NCBI GenBank assembly: GCA_003254885.1
Contig: QANT01008398.1
Location: 1-64,000 of the forward strand
DNA length: 64,000 nucleotides
Direction: 5' to 3'
Source of the DNA: Purshia tridentata
Lineage: Eukaryota; Streptophyta; Magnoliopsida; Rosales; Rosaceae
Shown piece after piece: positions 31,206-47,157 of the stretch. The notes beneath the pieces were generated by a model that searched no databases, was not told the DNA's origin, and saw nothing but the letters and a program-made list of their open reading frames with translations. Numbering within the stretch: the stretch's first letter is position 1; each line of letters starts with the position of its first letter. The translations under genes and the position numbers were made by a program.

Positions 31206-34200
31206 ATGGCTTCGCTGCTTCACTTTGCGTCTCCGTCCTCTCTCGCTTCTCGCACCTCTCTAAGCTCTCGTAGTCTCCTTCCGAACTACTCTCGCTCTCG
31301 AATCTCAGCCCCAAACGGCGTCGTAAGCCACCACAAGCTTTCTTCGCTTTCATTTTACTTGTTTTCTTTGTTGTAGATTAATTTTTTTTTTCTATTTCAA
31401 ATATTCAGTAAATTTGTTTCAGTTTGAATGCCAAGAGTCTGAAAATGTTAGATTTTTATAATTCTTTAGTCCAATTTTTTGTTGTTTTTAATGTAAGTAT
31501 GAAATATGTTTATTATGAATAATTTATCTAGAAGTGTAATGTGGGAGAGCCTTTGAAATACGACAATGGAAAGCCCTGCATGCCGCTCCTCAGGAGCGAA
31601 GATATCGCGCCGAATTTCTTGGCGCGGAAAACCCAGTTGGTGAATGCAGCTACCAAGAACGATACCAGGCTCAGGATATTTTCTGGCACTGCAAACCCTG
31701 CTCTTTCTCAGGTATGCATTTAGATAAATTTACTATTTTGCGCTTATTTATATTTGTTTTCGTATATATTTATTTTGTTATTCATTTGATATGGATAGAT
31801 ACTTAATATGCCAATATTCATGTCGGATTAGTTTGATTTTGATATGTAGTGGAGATGAGGATGTTAAGATGGATGATAGGAGTCACTAGAAACGTAGTCA
31901 GTGATACTGCTACTGATAAGTTTACGGAAAATAGGTTTGAATGTTATGAACATATACAACGTAGACCATAGATGCACTCATGATTAAAGGAAGACTAGTT
32001 AAAGTAGAAGTAAAGGATCAAGTTTCCAGCCAAGACTAATATGGGATGAAGTAATACGAAAATATCTGAAACAATTTGATTTTAAAGGAGAAACAGCATT
32101 GGTTTTCTTATTTTTTTATTTGTCAGTTTTTTTTTTTAATAAATTTTATTGTTGATGGTTTGCAGTTGGCAACTAATCAGAACTTTTGTTTTCTGTGGAA
32201 AAATGAGGATGAAAAAACCCTTTGAAATTATGTTTAGGATTTTGTTTGTCACCCTTGAGAAAAGAAAAAAGAAAGGTGTTTATCCAAAAGGGATAGCAAG
32301 AAAAGTTGTGCAAGCCAAAATTTATGAGTTATTTGCATATTGATGACTTATTATGATTTCAGCTAAAAACAAATAACTTCAATTGTCGAAAGGAGGTCTA
32401 CTGTGTTCTGTGTTGATATAGTTCCGCTATATGAGCTTTGGTTGTCAGTGCGCGTTATGTTTGATAGCTAGAATTAAAAAAGCTATTGGGGTTGACTTGT
32501 GAACAACATTAAAATAAAAAATAAGAATTAACTAAAAATAAGAGGGTAAAATATCATTATTCCTTGTTTGCGAAATTTATTTGAATTTCCTCCATTTCTA
32601 TAAAATATATAACTCATGATGATATTCATTTGCATTACCCCTTTGTATTTTTTGGTGTTGATATGTTTGGCAAATGCACTTTCTTTCTACTAGTAATAGA
32701 ATTTAAAGGAAAATTTTTCCACCGGAAAAATGTTATTGGAAATATCTTTAGCTATTTGGTAGAATTTAGAAAATATTTTCTTGATTATGGTTTTATTATC
32801 TAGGCTTACTTACCCAAGAGATGGAAAAGTTTTCATAATTTTTCTTTCAAGAAAAAATTTCCTGACTAAATAAAAAAATGCTCATATGTCCTAGGAAGTT
32901 TTCCATTCAAACAAACATCAGAAAATTTTCTAATTTAGAAGAATTTTCCATGAAACTAGTTTCTGCCAAAGAAAAAAGAGCCATAATGTATCATACATAT
33001 ATGAACCGTTTAATTGCACTCGTCTGATGTATTCTTGTGTTTCTATAGGAGATTGCTTGCTACATGGGTCTGGAACTTGGAAAGATTAAGATAAAACGTT
33101 TTGCTGATGGAGAGATATATGTTCAGTTGCAAGAGAGTGTCAGAGGGTGTGATGTATATCTTGTGCAACCCACATGTCCTCCTGCAAATGAGAATCTTAT
33201 GGAGCTTCTGATAATGATTGATGCCTGTCGAAGGGCATCAGCCAAGAATATCACTGCTGTGATTCCATATTTTGGATATGCCAGGGCTGATAGAAAGGTA
33301 ACTTAGGATACTGAGCAACGAATCAGGAACATATTTCATCTTTGGTAAATCTAGAGCATCAAAATATAAAGAGCTTATGTAATTATTAATGCCTTTTGTC
33401 CTAGGCTCCTAGTACAAATTTTGACTAAATATCTTGATGAAGAGTTATTGCCTTACATATCATCCCTGGACCTTGGGCCTGGAACTAGTTGTCCTTTTCT
33501 TTGGTAAATTGGGGGCTTATAATAATACAAATAGATGGGTGATGGACTCAAATATTTTAATTTTCATAACATGAACAGTTTTCCTCATTTTATTGCATGT
33601 AATCATATCACCTTCATCAGATTTTGCCTTTGCCCCCCATAAAATTCATGGTCAATCATCTGTTGTGCTTTATGATTTAAAGAATTATTTCTTTTTATGT
33701 GTTTCTATATATTTGTATGTATCTATATACTTATAGGGTAAGCTTAGATTCCTTAAATTGGGTTTTTTAGGTCCATAAAGAAAGTTCACCCCATTAGAAT
33801 AAAAATTGAGATTAATGATTATTTTAACTCAAATTATTTCAGTAAATAGGTTGGGCTAGCAATTAGGAATCATAAAATTATGAATTATTATAAGTTTGGA
33901 TTCCTAAGATAATAGCATATATGCAAATGCATTCTGTAATAAATTCCAAAATTGTAGTTGAAATTGAAATGTAAAGAGTTAAACTAAAGTTCAAGTTTTT
34001 TTTAACTATTATCTGCAAATACTGTTTGTTTCAGACTCAAGGGCGTGAATCTATTGCAGCCAAGCTTGTTGCAAATTTGATTACAGAAGCAGGTGCAAAT
34101 CGTGTTCTGGCTTGTGATCTTCATTCTGGGCAGTCTATGGGATATTTTGATATTCCTGTGGATCATGTATATGGTCAGGTAGCAAATCTGTAGTACTTGG

Positions 34201-37200
34201 TTTCTTCTGTTTCAATGTTCACAGACCAGGGTGTTGGACTCTTACAAGAATGTTCAGTCCGTAACTTGGCAACCTGAAATTAAATAAAGTTGAATTGAGA
34301 TAAAGTTTTAAATTTGCTAAAGAGATATCTCGTGAACTATAAATATATTTTTATCTAGGCATCTTTTTAGAAATTAATGCTACAATACTATTAGTAAATT
34401 GTAAGTATCATTAATAATGGAGTTCTACTGTGTGGGCATTACCTCCTTCTATGTGCTTTGCCTTTTACATTGATAGAATATTGGAGGCTAAAGTCTTGGA
34501 ATGCAGGTTAACTGGAGCTGTTAGTCTTGACTCTCTTGAAATTGTTAAATTGACTGTTGTATGTCTTCTTTCTCTCCTCAACTTAAGTTTTTGGCCCCCT
34601 AATGCTGTAATAGTTTCATCTCAAATAGAGGGTCGTAACTCAGTGTTGATCCTACATAAGGTGGGCTCTTGAAAGGAAGTTAGGGTTATAGTCAAACCCT
34701 TCTGTATTATTCATGAGGTGGCTACTCTCAAGATTCAGTACCCTAATTTTCAAAATGACATGTCATTTCTCATGTAGAATATCATAAATTTTAATCGTCA
34801 ATAGTTTTAGATGAATCTCATAGATATTAACAATTTTTGTTTTTAATAATAAGAAACAAATTTTATTAATTCCTTAACAAAATACATATGTAGATGGATT
34901 TAACAAATTTGAGTGTTTTGATGTGTAAGTTCTTAAATGAATTTTGAGGTAAAAAATTTCTTGTGAGAATATTAGATATTTACCCTGATACATAAATATA
35001 GTTTTATACCATTAACTCCAAGGAGCTGATATTGGCAAATTTGTATTTTTTGTTCTTGTTGTAGCTCAAAACATGAAGTGTCTCATTGCACACTTATCTT
35101 GTATTATAAATATGGCCAAAGTTTATTTCTAATAATGATGCCCTGTTAATTTAGTCTATTGATATTTGCTTTCTTTATGAACAACCAGCCTGTCATACTT
35201 GATTACCTCGCCAGCAAGACTATATGTTCTGATGATTTGGTAGTGGTCTCACCAGATGTTGGAGGTGTTGCTAGAGCTCGTGCTTTTGCAAAAAAATTAT
35301 CTGATGCTCCCCTAGCCATCGTTGATAAAAGACGTCATGGGCACAATGTGGCAGAGGTATGATCTATTTTTTTCTTTCTATAGTCCAAAATAAGATATTA
35401 CAGATTGCAATGGCTCTTTTAACTTATTCATAATGACTTGTAAATGTGAAAAGGTAATAATAATTGTTTGTTATGCATACTTTCTTTGTTTGAACTTTGC
35501 ACAATATCCCAATTCCCAACTAATTAAATCATCTGTCCTTCCCTCCCAAAGGATGCCCTTCATCATTTTCTCAAAATTCCTAACCACTCTATGGAAGTCC
35601 CTATTGTTACCATATTCAGTATCCAAACTTCTCAGAATTTCCTTAAAAATCTGTCTCTCTGTCTCTCTCTCTCCCCTTCCCTCTCACTTCAATTTTAGTC
35701 ACAAACAAAGTATAGTTATTCCCATGCGCATAAGTTGTACCTTTTTAGTCTTTATTTTATTTAATGGTTCCATATTTAAAATATCTTCGAACTCCTCAAT
35801 TTTATGTCAAATGTCATTTATTTTGCAGGTGATGAATTTGATAGGTGATGTGAAGGGAAAAGTAGCAGTTATGGTGGATGACATGATTGACACAGCTGGT
35901 TAGTTTATTCATGTTTGAACTGTTTTATGAAATATAACATAAACAGTACCTTGAATAAAATAATATCAAATAAACATTGAGGAAATTACAAAAAAGTCTA
36001 CCTATTATTCTCTATGTCTCGTTTTGGTCCACAAATTTTTTTATGTTCTATATTGGTCTAGTAATTATTTGATGTGTTTTATTTTGATCTAGTAATTATC
36101 TGATATGTTCCATTTTTATCCAAAATTGACAATTTTATCCCTCAAAATCAACTCATTGTTACAAAATTGAGGGGCAAAATTGTCCAATTTTGCCCTCTCT
36201 GGACCAAAATAGAAACTTCAGACAATTCGTAGACCAATATGGCACTTAAAAAAATTTGTAGACAAAAACGAGACTTAGCGAATAATAAGTGGACTATTTC
36301 TGTAATTAACTCAATAAACATTAGATAGCAATGTTGAGCCTTGCTCTTGATGGTGAAGTTATATTCTGTAGAAATCGTAATGAACATAGTTGATTGAGAG
36401 AGGTGCATTTTAGTGCTAAAAAAGGATCTTGCCAATGATGTAAATGTTATGTGACAAAGAATTCATAATGAGCATAGTTAAATAAGAAATGGGGATGTTT
36501 TAAAGAAGTAATATCTCTGTTATAAAAAAAGAAGAAGTATATTTCAACCTGGAGAGATAAAGAATACTATAGAAAGTGTTGCAAGTACCTTAAACATGGA
36601 TTGCCTAGGAAGTATTGGATGTTACTAGTTTAGATTTCTTCATAAATTCCACTTGTAAAGAACATCTAACTGTACATTATGATTGGAATGGTTTTCCTTT
36701 TTGGTGGAGATACTTGATTGATATGCACTGCCTTTTACATGCATCTGGGAGGCTTGGAGGAAGGGGTTTTCATCGTTTGATTATCTTTTAGGTGGCTTTA
36801 ACTTGTATTTTGTGTCAAAGCCCACATAAGGATGTTATCTGAAAGTCTGGAAATCATCAAATGACCAATGCCAAGGGTAGTTGTCTTTGTTGCGACTGTC
36901 CAATTTAACTGCCTGTTTTCCATGTGTGAATGGGCAGCATTCTGAGACCACTGGTGTCAAATGTACATGCACTCATCCCTTAGCATTCCTCCAATCCAAT
37001 TATTGATTTCCAATTTTTGATTTCCACTGTCATTAGTCCATTAGCTGTTTTTTTTATACCCGGAAATCCCCCAGGCGGACCCAGATTTGAAATTGGGGCC
37101 CCCTGCCGAACCCTACAATCTTTGGGAGGCAGGAAACACTATCAAAATATCTTCTGGATTGTGTGATAATTTTGTTTTATCAAACTGTAATTTGTTCACA

Positions 37201-37947
37201 CAACATGTCCTATCATCTATGCCTTTATGTAACCAATTAGCTACATATTCCACAAATAAAATTGCTTCACTATCATGGATTTGAATTGATTGTCATCTCC
37301 TTTGTGCTTAACTAGTTTTTGCAGCCATTTCCTTGGTTGTTATTCTTGCAACAAAGTATTATTGTTTGGTTGGTGGGTTATAGGAACTATTACCAAAGGT
37401 GCAGCTCTACTACATCAAGAGGGTGCTAGGGAAGTCTATGCCTGCAGTACCCATGCAGTTTTTAGGTATGTGGAATTTATCTAATGTCTGAATCTCCACT
37501 TTTAACTCTTTTGTTATGGCATATGATGAACGAGTTCTAAGCAAGGCCTTTATTTTGTTGATACCTCTTTTCTGCATGAAACTAGTTCTGATTTTTGATA
37601 TTTTTATATAACCCATAGTTACAGTTTACAATTTAATGCTGGCATATTCCTTTAGAGACTTAGTTAGTTAGTTGCAACTTTACCAAAAAACAATTTTGTT
37701 TGAGAAATTCGTTTCCTTATTATTTACATGAATATTTACTTTTTTCTTCTTTTTTTCTTTTTGCAGTCCTCCTGCTATAGAGAGGCTGTCAAGTGGTTTG
37801 TTTCAAGAGGTGATCATAACAAATACCATTCCAGTGTCAGAGCAGAATTATTTTCCCCAGCTAACAGTCTTGTCAGTAGCAAATCTTCTGGGCGAGACCA
37901 TATGGCGTGTTCATGATGACTGTTCTGTGAGTAGCATATTTCAGTAA
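31206..37947 (+). CDS. Ribose-phosphate pyrophosphokinase, plastid type
   Basis: Eight exons: 31206-31322, 31532-31711, 33049-33297, 34035-34178, 35189-35356, 35829-35898, 37384-37465 and 37767-37947. Phases join to 396 aa. The enzyme makes PRPP from ribose-5-phosphate and ATP for nucleotide, histidine and tryptophan synthesis. The first 60 or so residues are Ser/Arg-rich and fit a plastid transit peptide. Then follow [30 protein letters not shown], the ATP-contact region [15 protein letters not shown], the metal-site CDLHSGQ, the flexible loop [11 protein letters not shown] and the PRPP-binding loop [12 protein letters not shown] (300-311). This is a phosphate-type (class I) plant PRS1/PRS2-like enzyme. 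The last codons run through a GTGAGT donor-like word at 37,927; the reading SVSSIFQ-stop is assumed, but a further 3' exon is possible. Introns carry a LINE relic and a Mutator-like miniature element. Confidence 0.93.
31856..32090 (+). mobile_element. LINE reverse-transcriptase C-terminal relic
   Basis: In one plus frame the wording RWMIGVTR, then [14 protein letters not shown], resembles the C-terminal part of plant LINE-type reverse transcriptases (usual form ENRLRWFGHVQRRP), ending with a match to EVIRKDL-like sequence near 32,050. Several stops interrupt it. It lies inside intron 2 of the PRPP synthetase gene and is an old, truncated copy. Confidence 0.6.
35979..36312. mobile_element. Mutator-like MITE with fold-back arms
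   Basis: The element starts GAGGAAATTACAAAA and, read from the other end, starts GAGTTAATTACAGAAA; both arms continue into TCTACCTATTATTC / TCCACTTATTATTC and GTCTCGTTTT. Arms are at least 60 bp. A perfect 10-bp direct repeat AATAAACATT flanks it (35,969-35,978 and 36,313-36,322), a length typical of Mutator-like elements. It has no coding capacity and lies in intron 6 of the PRPP synthetase gene. Confidence 0.85.
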
Positions 37948-40351
37948 AATTGGTTTAATATGATTATGAATGAAATTAGTTCATTTTATTCTAATACATA
38001 AACAAATTCAATTCATTTATTTGTCCATGTATATGGTGGTTGGCCTTTATAAAGCCTTAGTTCTACTTCTACATTCAACTGGTCAAGTCATACCAGAGGG
38101 TAAAAATGCCATGTACCCTCAAAATTCTTTACTGGATATCTCATGTGTCTCTAATCCATGTTCTGAACCATGCGTTTCTAGCTCTATACCTTCCATGTAT
38201 CTTACTAATACAATTAATTTATCTTAGTTTGGGGAGATGAATCAATTTTTACATAGTTTAATGTTATCGTTTAAGTCAGGAAAGTAGTGCTGAGAGTTGT
38301 TTCATTTTGAATTTTTGTCAGGGTGGCTTTGAACCCTATTCCACCTTGGACATTGATTGATCAAAATTCATGTTGGTGGTGTGCCCTCCCAGCTTCTGTT
38401 ACTGCCAAAATAGCTACCTTATTGGGAACAGAATTGTCAATAGGAAAATAGAAGTTTTCTAAAGAGAGGCCTTGATTTATAGCTTGTTGTTTCAAAACTT
38501 TGTACAAGCTGAGGTTGATTGGAAGATAATCTTCAGTACTTGAATTGAACCCCATCTAGGGCTTCATTGAAATCTCATTTCCCGTTTTCCCCTTTTTCCC
38601 CTTTTTGAGGAAAATGGTTGGTAAACTACATCTACACAATCAAATTTTTGTATGATATCACTATTTGACCCTGTATGATATCACTATTTTGACATGTAAT
38701 TAATCATTTATGCTTCCCATTTGTTTTCCTCATTAGTTATGTGTCATCTGTCTCAATCATTGGACATGTTCTAGTCCACCATTACTATCTTAATTTGGCT
38801 TTAATTGTCATCCAATGTATTTCTGATGAAAAACCTTTTGAAAATGTTGGAATAAATAAAATTAAAACAACAAAAGTTGTCCTCTTTAATTGTTTCAAAA
38901 TGTGTAAAATATGTTTGGCAAGGCTGTTGAGCATGGAATTGATTTTCTTCTCAAGATTTTAGTGTTCAACCTGAACTGAAGCAGAATTTATCTTGAAAAC
39001 TTTTGAGTTTCCAGAAAAATGGGTCAGCTTAATGGAAGGTTGAGAAAAGAATACCAAGTATGGTGCTTTTTGCATATGTGATATGGCCCTCCCAAAAACA
39101 AAAAGTGGCTAAATGTAAGTTTACCAGAAATGATCGGAACAAAGCAACCCTAATACGGTGTTTGATGTTGAAATTTGGTCATTCAACAAGGTTAGTCTGA
39201 GCAGTTCCAGAGGGTATGAGACTGCTCGAACTAAGTGTTCCACTACTCAAACTGGCAGAGCAGATTTTGCACAACAGAGCCCTCTCCTTTGTAAAATAAC
39301 CATGTGGAATTCTTTCCCCTTTTTTTTAGGCCAGTGGGATTCTTTCCCATTATACTTCTCATCTCTTGCAACAAGAATGGGATAAATAAACACATGAAAG
39401 CCATACGTGTAATGAGAAATAAAGAACTGGAAGCTACTCTCCTCAGCTTTAATTAGCATTGGACCCACAACCCATGGCCTGTTGGATTTTAATCCAGCCC
39501 CAGCCCATTCACGGGCTGGTGCACGTGCGAACATTGTATCTAAGCCCACCATCTTTTTTTTGTTTTGTTTTGTGGGTTAGAATTGTGGCCTCCAAAGATA
39601 AGTCTGGTGATAATTTTGGGTGTTCAAGCTAAGCAGCCTAAGCTGTATGAATTTGTGCTTGTGTTATATATATATATATTGTATCTATTAACATTTAATT
39701 TAACTAGCAAGATCTTGTTTTGGTGCAAATGAAAGGGGAAATGTAAATACAAATTGGCAATTAGGAGAAATTATTAAGAGAGTCAATATAATCAATGGTA
39801 ATTAATTTTGAATTACATTGGCATAGATCATGATCCAGGACCTTGGATGCAGGAAGGAGTAACTAAATAAAAATTGTAAGATTAATAATTGTAATTAAAG
39901 AAACATGCAGCATTGATGATGTGGTCTAATGACCCATTAAGAATTCATTGGCAAAGGAGTTAGACCAAGAGTTAATTGGTAGTATTGATGATGATGGCGT
40001 CTAATGGTTGATCATGATAAGGAGAAAGCCTCACATATATAGGATATGGCATGGAGTAATTAAAACTGGAACATAGAATCAATTATGTATATATATTGAT
40101 ATGACTAGTGACAAATAATGTTAATTACATTCGTAAAGATCATGATCGATGAACTTAGATGCAAAAATTAGCAACTAAATAAGAATTCAAGATTGATAAT
40201 TGAAATCAAAGAAATAGTAAGCGAAGAAGAAATAAATTGAGGGAAATTAAACAAGTAGTAGTGTATGTCAAAAATAGCAACACGTAGCAGGTGTAGTTCT
40301 TGTGTACATGTGCTTGCGTGTCATCTTCAGCTGGGTTGGATCCAATGATGA
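37948..40351. other. Intergenic, nothing recognised
   Basis: This lies between the PRPP synthetase 3' end and the minus-strand NAC gene. It is AT-rich with a short (AT)n run near 39,667. Open frames up to about 100 codons (for example 39,247-39,552 minus) show no family resemblance. The right part probably includes the NAC 3' UTR. Confidence 0.55.
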
Positions 40352-41425
40352 TTAAGGCATTAATAGTTGATTGACAAAGGAGTAGTTGGACCAACAATTA
40401 TGGTTGCTACTATTGAAAATCATGTCGTCCAATGCTTCTTGTTGGTTGCTGTAGCCTCCTGCTACTACTTGACCTTGAGCCGTTCCTGCAGCACCGTAAT
40501 TTGAGCAAGTTGTTGTGGAGGTCAAGGATTGTTCTTGAAAGACGACGGTCTCGTTGTTGTCGTAGGTGGGTAGTGACTGTAATGCTTGATCAATATCTAC
40601 CACCGGATCAGAACTCATCAATACAGAACTATAATCAAAGGGATCAAGGTCGTCCAATGATATGAGATCACTGATATCAACCATGAATCGCGGATCGTCA
40701 TCATCGACCAGATCAGGAGCACTTAGTTGTGGATGGTGAATAGTAGTAGTAGCAAGAGCACTAGTAGAATCTTGCCCTAGTTCATGTGAATGATCATCAA
40801 CATCGTTAACCCTTGATTTTATCTTCTTTGTGGCGCATGATGATGATGATGATGATGACTTCCTCTTGTTTGATCGAGTAGAAGACGACCTGTCGTTTTT
40901 TCTGAGCCTACAAATCACCAACTGATTATAACAAGAACGACCAGCAGCATCAACAAGACTGTACTCGTCAATGAACCACCCTCCGTTGTGTTCCGAGCCT
41001 TTCTCTTCATATCTCAGCTTCCTCTTCCGCCCAATCGCCACCTTTTCATGATCAAGAATCTCCTCCTCCTCATCATCATCATCATCATCATGATGTTCAT
41101 AAATCAACTTTGCAGCCTCTCCCTCACTCCAAGTCCCCAAACCCACCTTACGATCAACTCGCCCACGGCTCGCCATCTTCAACTTAGTGAAGAAGTACAA
41201 TTCTCCACTCAACAGTTTCGGGACTCCAACCTTCTCCCACATCTCCCACATCTCCCACGGTTTTGTTTCTCCAAAATTCCCAAACTCCGGCACGCTGTAG
41301 TGTGGCAGCGGTGTTGCCGCCGCCGCCGCCGCTGGTGTCACCTTGTTCTGTAGGTAATACCCCACCAATTCTTGATCGGTGGGGTTGAACCGGAAACCGA
41401 CTGGCACATTCAAAGAAGCCATCAT
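40352..41425 (-). CDS. Divergent, intronless NAC-domain transcription factor
   Basis: A single-exon frame of 357 aa. The N-terminal NAC domain is recognisable by GFRFNPTDQELVGYYLQNK (residues about 10-28), KPWEMWEMWEKV where most NACs have DLPW-type sequence, ELYFFTKLKMASRGRVDRKV, a GTWS block and WFIDEYSL with VICRLRKND near residue 175. An alanine run follows the first block, and a long Asp/Glu run (near 41,055-41,095) interrupts the domain. Basic KRKS and KKIKSR stretches beyond it are likely nuclear signals, followed by Ser-rich and acidic regions that could activate transcription. Most NAC genes have two introns within the domain; this one has none. The target genes are unknown. It faces MSI1 head to head across about 550 bp. 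Confidence 0.85.
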   Translation of the reverse strand: MMASLNVPVGFRFNPTDQELVGYYLQNKVTPAAAAAATPLPHYSVPEFGNFGETKPWEMWEMWEKVGVPKLLSGELYFFTKLKMASRGRVDRKVGLGTWSEGEAAKLIYEHHDDDDDDEEEEILDHEKVAIGRKRKLRYEEKGSEHNGGWFIDEYSLVDAAGRSCYNQLVICRLRKNDRSSSTRSNKRKSSSSSSSCATKKIKSRVNDVDDHSHELGQDSTSALATTTIHHPQLSAPDLVDDDDPRFMVDISDLISLDDLDPFDYSSVLMSSDPVVDIDQALQSLPTYDNNETVVFQEQSLTSTTTCSNYGAAGTAQGQVVAGGYSNQQEALDDMIFNSSNHNCWSNYSFVNQLLMP

Positions 41426-45477
<4,052 letters not shown>

Positions 45478-46521
45478 TGTAATTTTTTCAATACTTAAGA
45501 TAGCCAAATGTAGTCAGAAACAGCTAATTGGTGAAGGGGACATGTAGCTTTTTGTTTGTTTATGTTTTTCTTTTACTTTCTTCTTTTCTTTACCCCTTCA
45601 CAAGTGCATGCGAGAATTTCTGTTTTATTTTCATGAGTTAGATCAGTGCTGTATTGACCCATGTTTCGTAATTGTATTATTTTATCAGAAGTTTAAAGCT
45701 CATACATAACTGAAACCCAGAGTGTGAATATTGATGCGTGTTTTTCCAGTAAGCACTAAACGTGCTTCATTTCCTCATAGCATTATTTTTTTCCTTTTTG
45801 GGGTAAGAAAAAGCCCTTTTGTTTACTCCAATGAAAACATAATGAAGATTACTCCATTCAAATGATCTACAAAACTGTCTTCATTTGCTCTCTCCAAGCC
45901 TACTTAATGCATGCTGCTCCATCTCTCCTTATGCATCCATTATTAATTTTTGCGCTTTCAGATTTGCTCACAATAAAAATTACAGTTTTTCACAAATTTA
46001 ATATGAATGAGTGAAAGGCCACATATACTCGAATATATACCCTAATATTGTTGCTGCTAAATCAATGGAATACGATACTTATCATTGTAAGTAACTATCC
46101 ATCCTAACCTTGCAATGATCTAATTCGACCGAGCATGCCGGTTCTCTCTCTCTCTATATATATATATAGCAAGGGAGAGAGAGAGGAGAGATTTACAAGA
46201 ACCTCTCATTTTCATACGTCCAAAAACTTAAGACATGTCACTATGTCAGAGACTGCCTTTAATTCAAGTTGATCTTCTAGTTAATTAGTGAGCTGTATAC
46301 AGCTCCTAAGCCATTCCAGCATGCCATTTCAATGTAGCCAAAGAAGAAGAAAACATAGAAATAACATAGCAAATTTCAACACGAACAACACCACCAAACT
46401 GATCAACTCCCACAAAACCATATAAATAGCAATGCTACCTAGCAACTCAGTCATCATTAACCACAAACAAAACCATATATACAACAGCAGCTGAGCAGCA
46501 ACTACTATTTATCTAGCTACA
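45478..46521. other. Intergenic, MSI1 3' region and first germin-like promoter
   Basis: No gene is supported. The left part is probably MSI1 3' UTR. From about 46,000 the sequence is homologous to the region starting near 50,520, marking the left end of a segmental duplication. A CT/AT microsatellite lies near 46,143-46,169. Confidence 0.6.
46421..46428 (+). promoter_or_regulatory. TATA box of germin-like gene 1
   Basis: TATAAATA lies about 100 bp before the ATG and is conserved at the same spacing in the duplicated gene (50,937-50,944). Confidence 0.7.
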
Positions 46522-47157
46522 ATGGCAACGAGAATGATTCAATTGATGGTGTCGTTGACATTAGTACTTGTCCTGGCCACCTCCAAGTTGGCCCTGGCAA
46601 GTGACCCTGATATCCTTTCTGACTTTATAGTCCCACAAAATTACAACACCACCACAAATATTGATGCAAAATTTTTCACATACACTGGATTGCGTGGAAT
46701 ATTCGACCAAGTTCCCGAAACCTTCAAGGCAACAAAAGCAAGTGTGGGTGAGTTCCCAGCTCTGAATGGCCAGAGTGTATCATATTCAGTGCTTCAATTT
46801 CCTCCAAACTCACTGTTCCCACTTCACACTCGCCCTGACTCAACTGGACTCATGTTTGTTGTTGATGGGTTCTTGGAAGTTGGGTTGATAGACACCAAAA
46901 ACGTTTTGTATACCCAAAAGCTTCAAGCTGGAGATATGTTTGTGTTTCCAAAAGGGTTGGTGCATTATCAGTATAACTCACATCCTGAATTGCCAGCCAC
47001 TGCCATTGCAGCATTTGGAAGTGCAAGTGCCAGAGCAGTTGCTGTGCTACCCTCTATCTTTGCCACTGGAATTGATGGTGCCATCCTTGCCAGAGCTTTC
47101 CAGACAGATGTTGATACCATTAAGAAGATCGAGGATGGCTTCACGACTGGCTCATAA
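46522..47157 (+). CDS. Germin-like protein 1 of a tandem pair (GLP9-like)
   Basis: A single exon of 211 aa. Residues 1-27 form a secretion signal, with cleavage likely near ALA/SDPD, so the product should be apoplastic. NTT near residue 42 is a possible N-glycosylation site. The cupin core is recognisable: FPPNSLFPLHTRPDSTG for the first box and GDMFVFPKGLVHYQYN for the second. Normal germins bind manganese through HxHxxxxE plus a second-box His. Here only His102 and His148 remain; the other two positions are Arg104 and Gly109. The protein has no cysteine at all, so the usual N-terminal disulphide is missing. I therefore expect a structural or binding role rather than oxalate oxidase or superoxide dismutase activity. 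The assignment to the GLP9-like group (annotated in some plants as germin-like 9-3) is from memory and less certain than the family. Confidence 0.88.
   Translation: MATRMIQLMVSLTLVLVLATSKLALASDPDILSDFIVPQNYNTTTNIDAKFFTYTGLRGIFDQVPETFKATKASVGEFPALNGQSVSYSVLQFPPNSLFPLHTRPDSTGLMFVVDGFLEVGLIDTKNVLYTQKLQAGDMFVFPKGLVHYQYNSHPELPATAIAAFGSASARAVAVLPSIFATGIDGAILARAFQTDVDTIKKIEDGFTTGS

Noticed and set aside
35433-35903. 156-codon plus-strand open frame
   Set aside because: Only its last 24 codons are real (PRPP synthetase exon 6); the rest is intron read-through.
40988-41353. 121-codon plus-strand open frame
   Set aside because: It is the complement of the NAC gene, with Ile and Leu runs produced by the Asp/Glu microsatellite.
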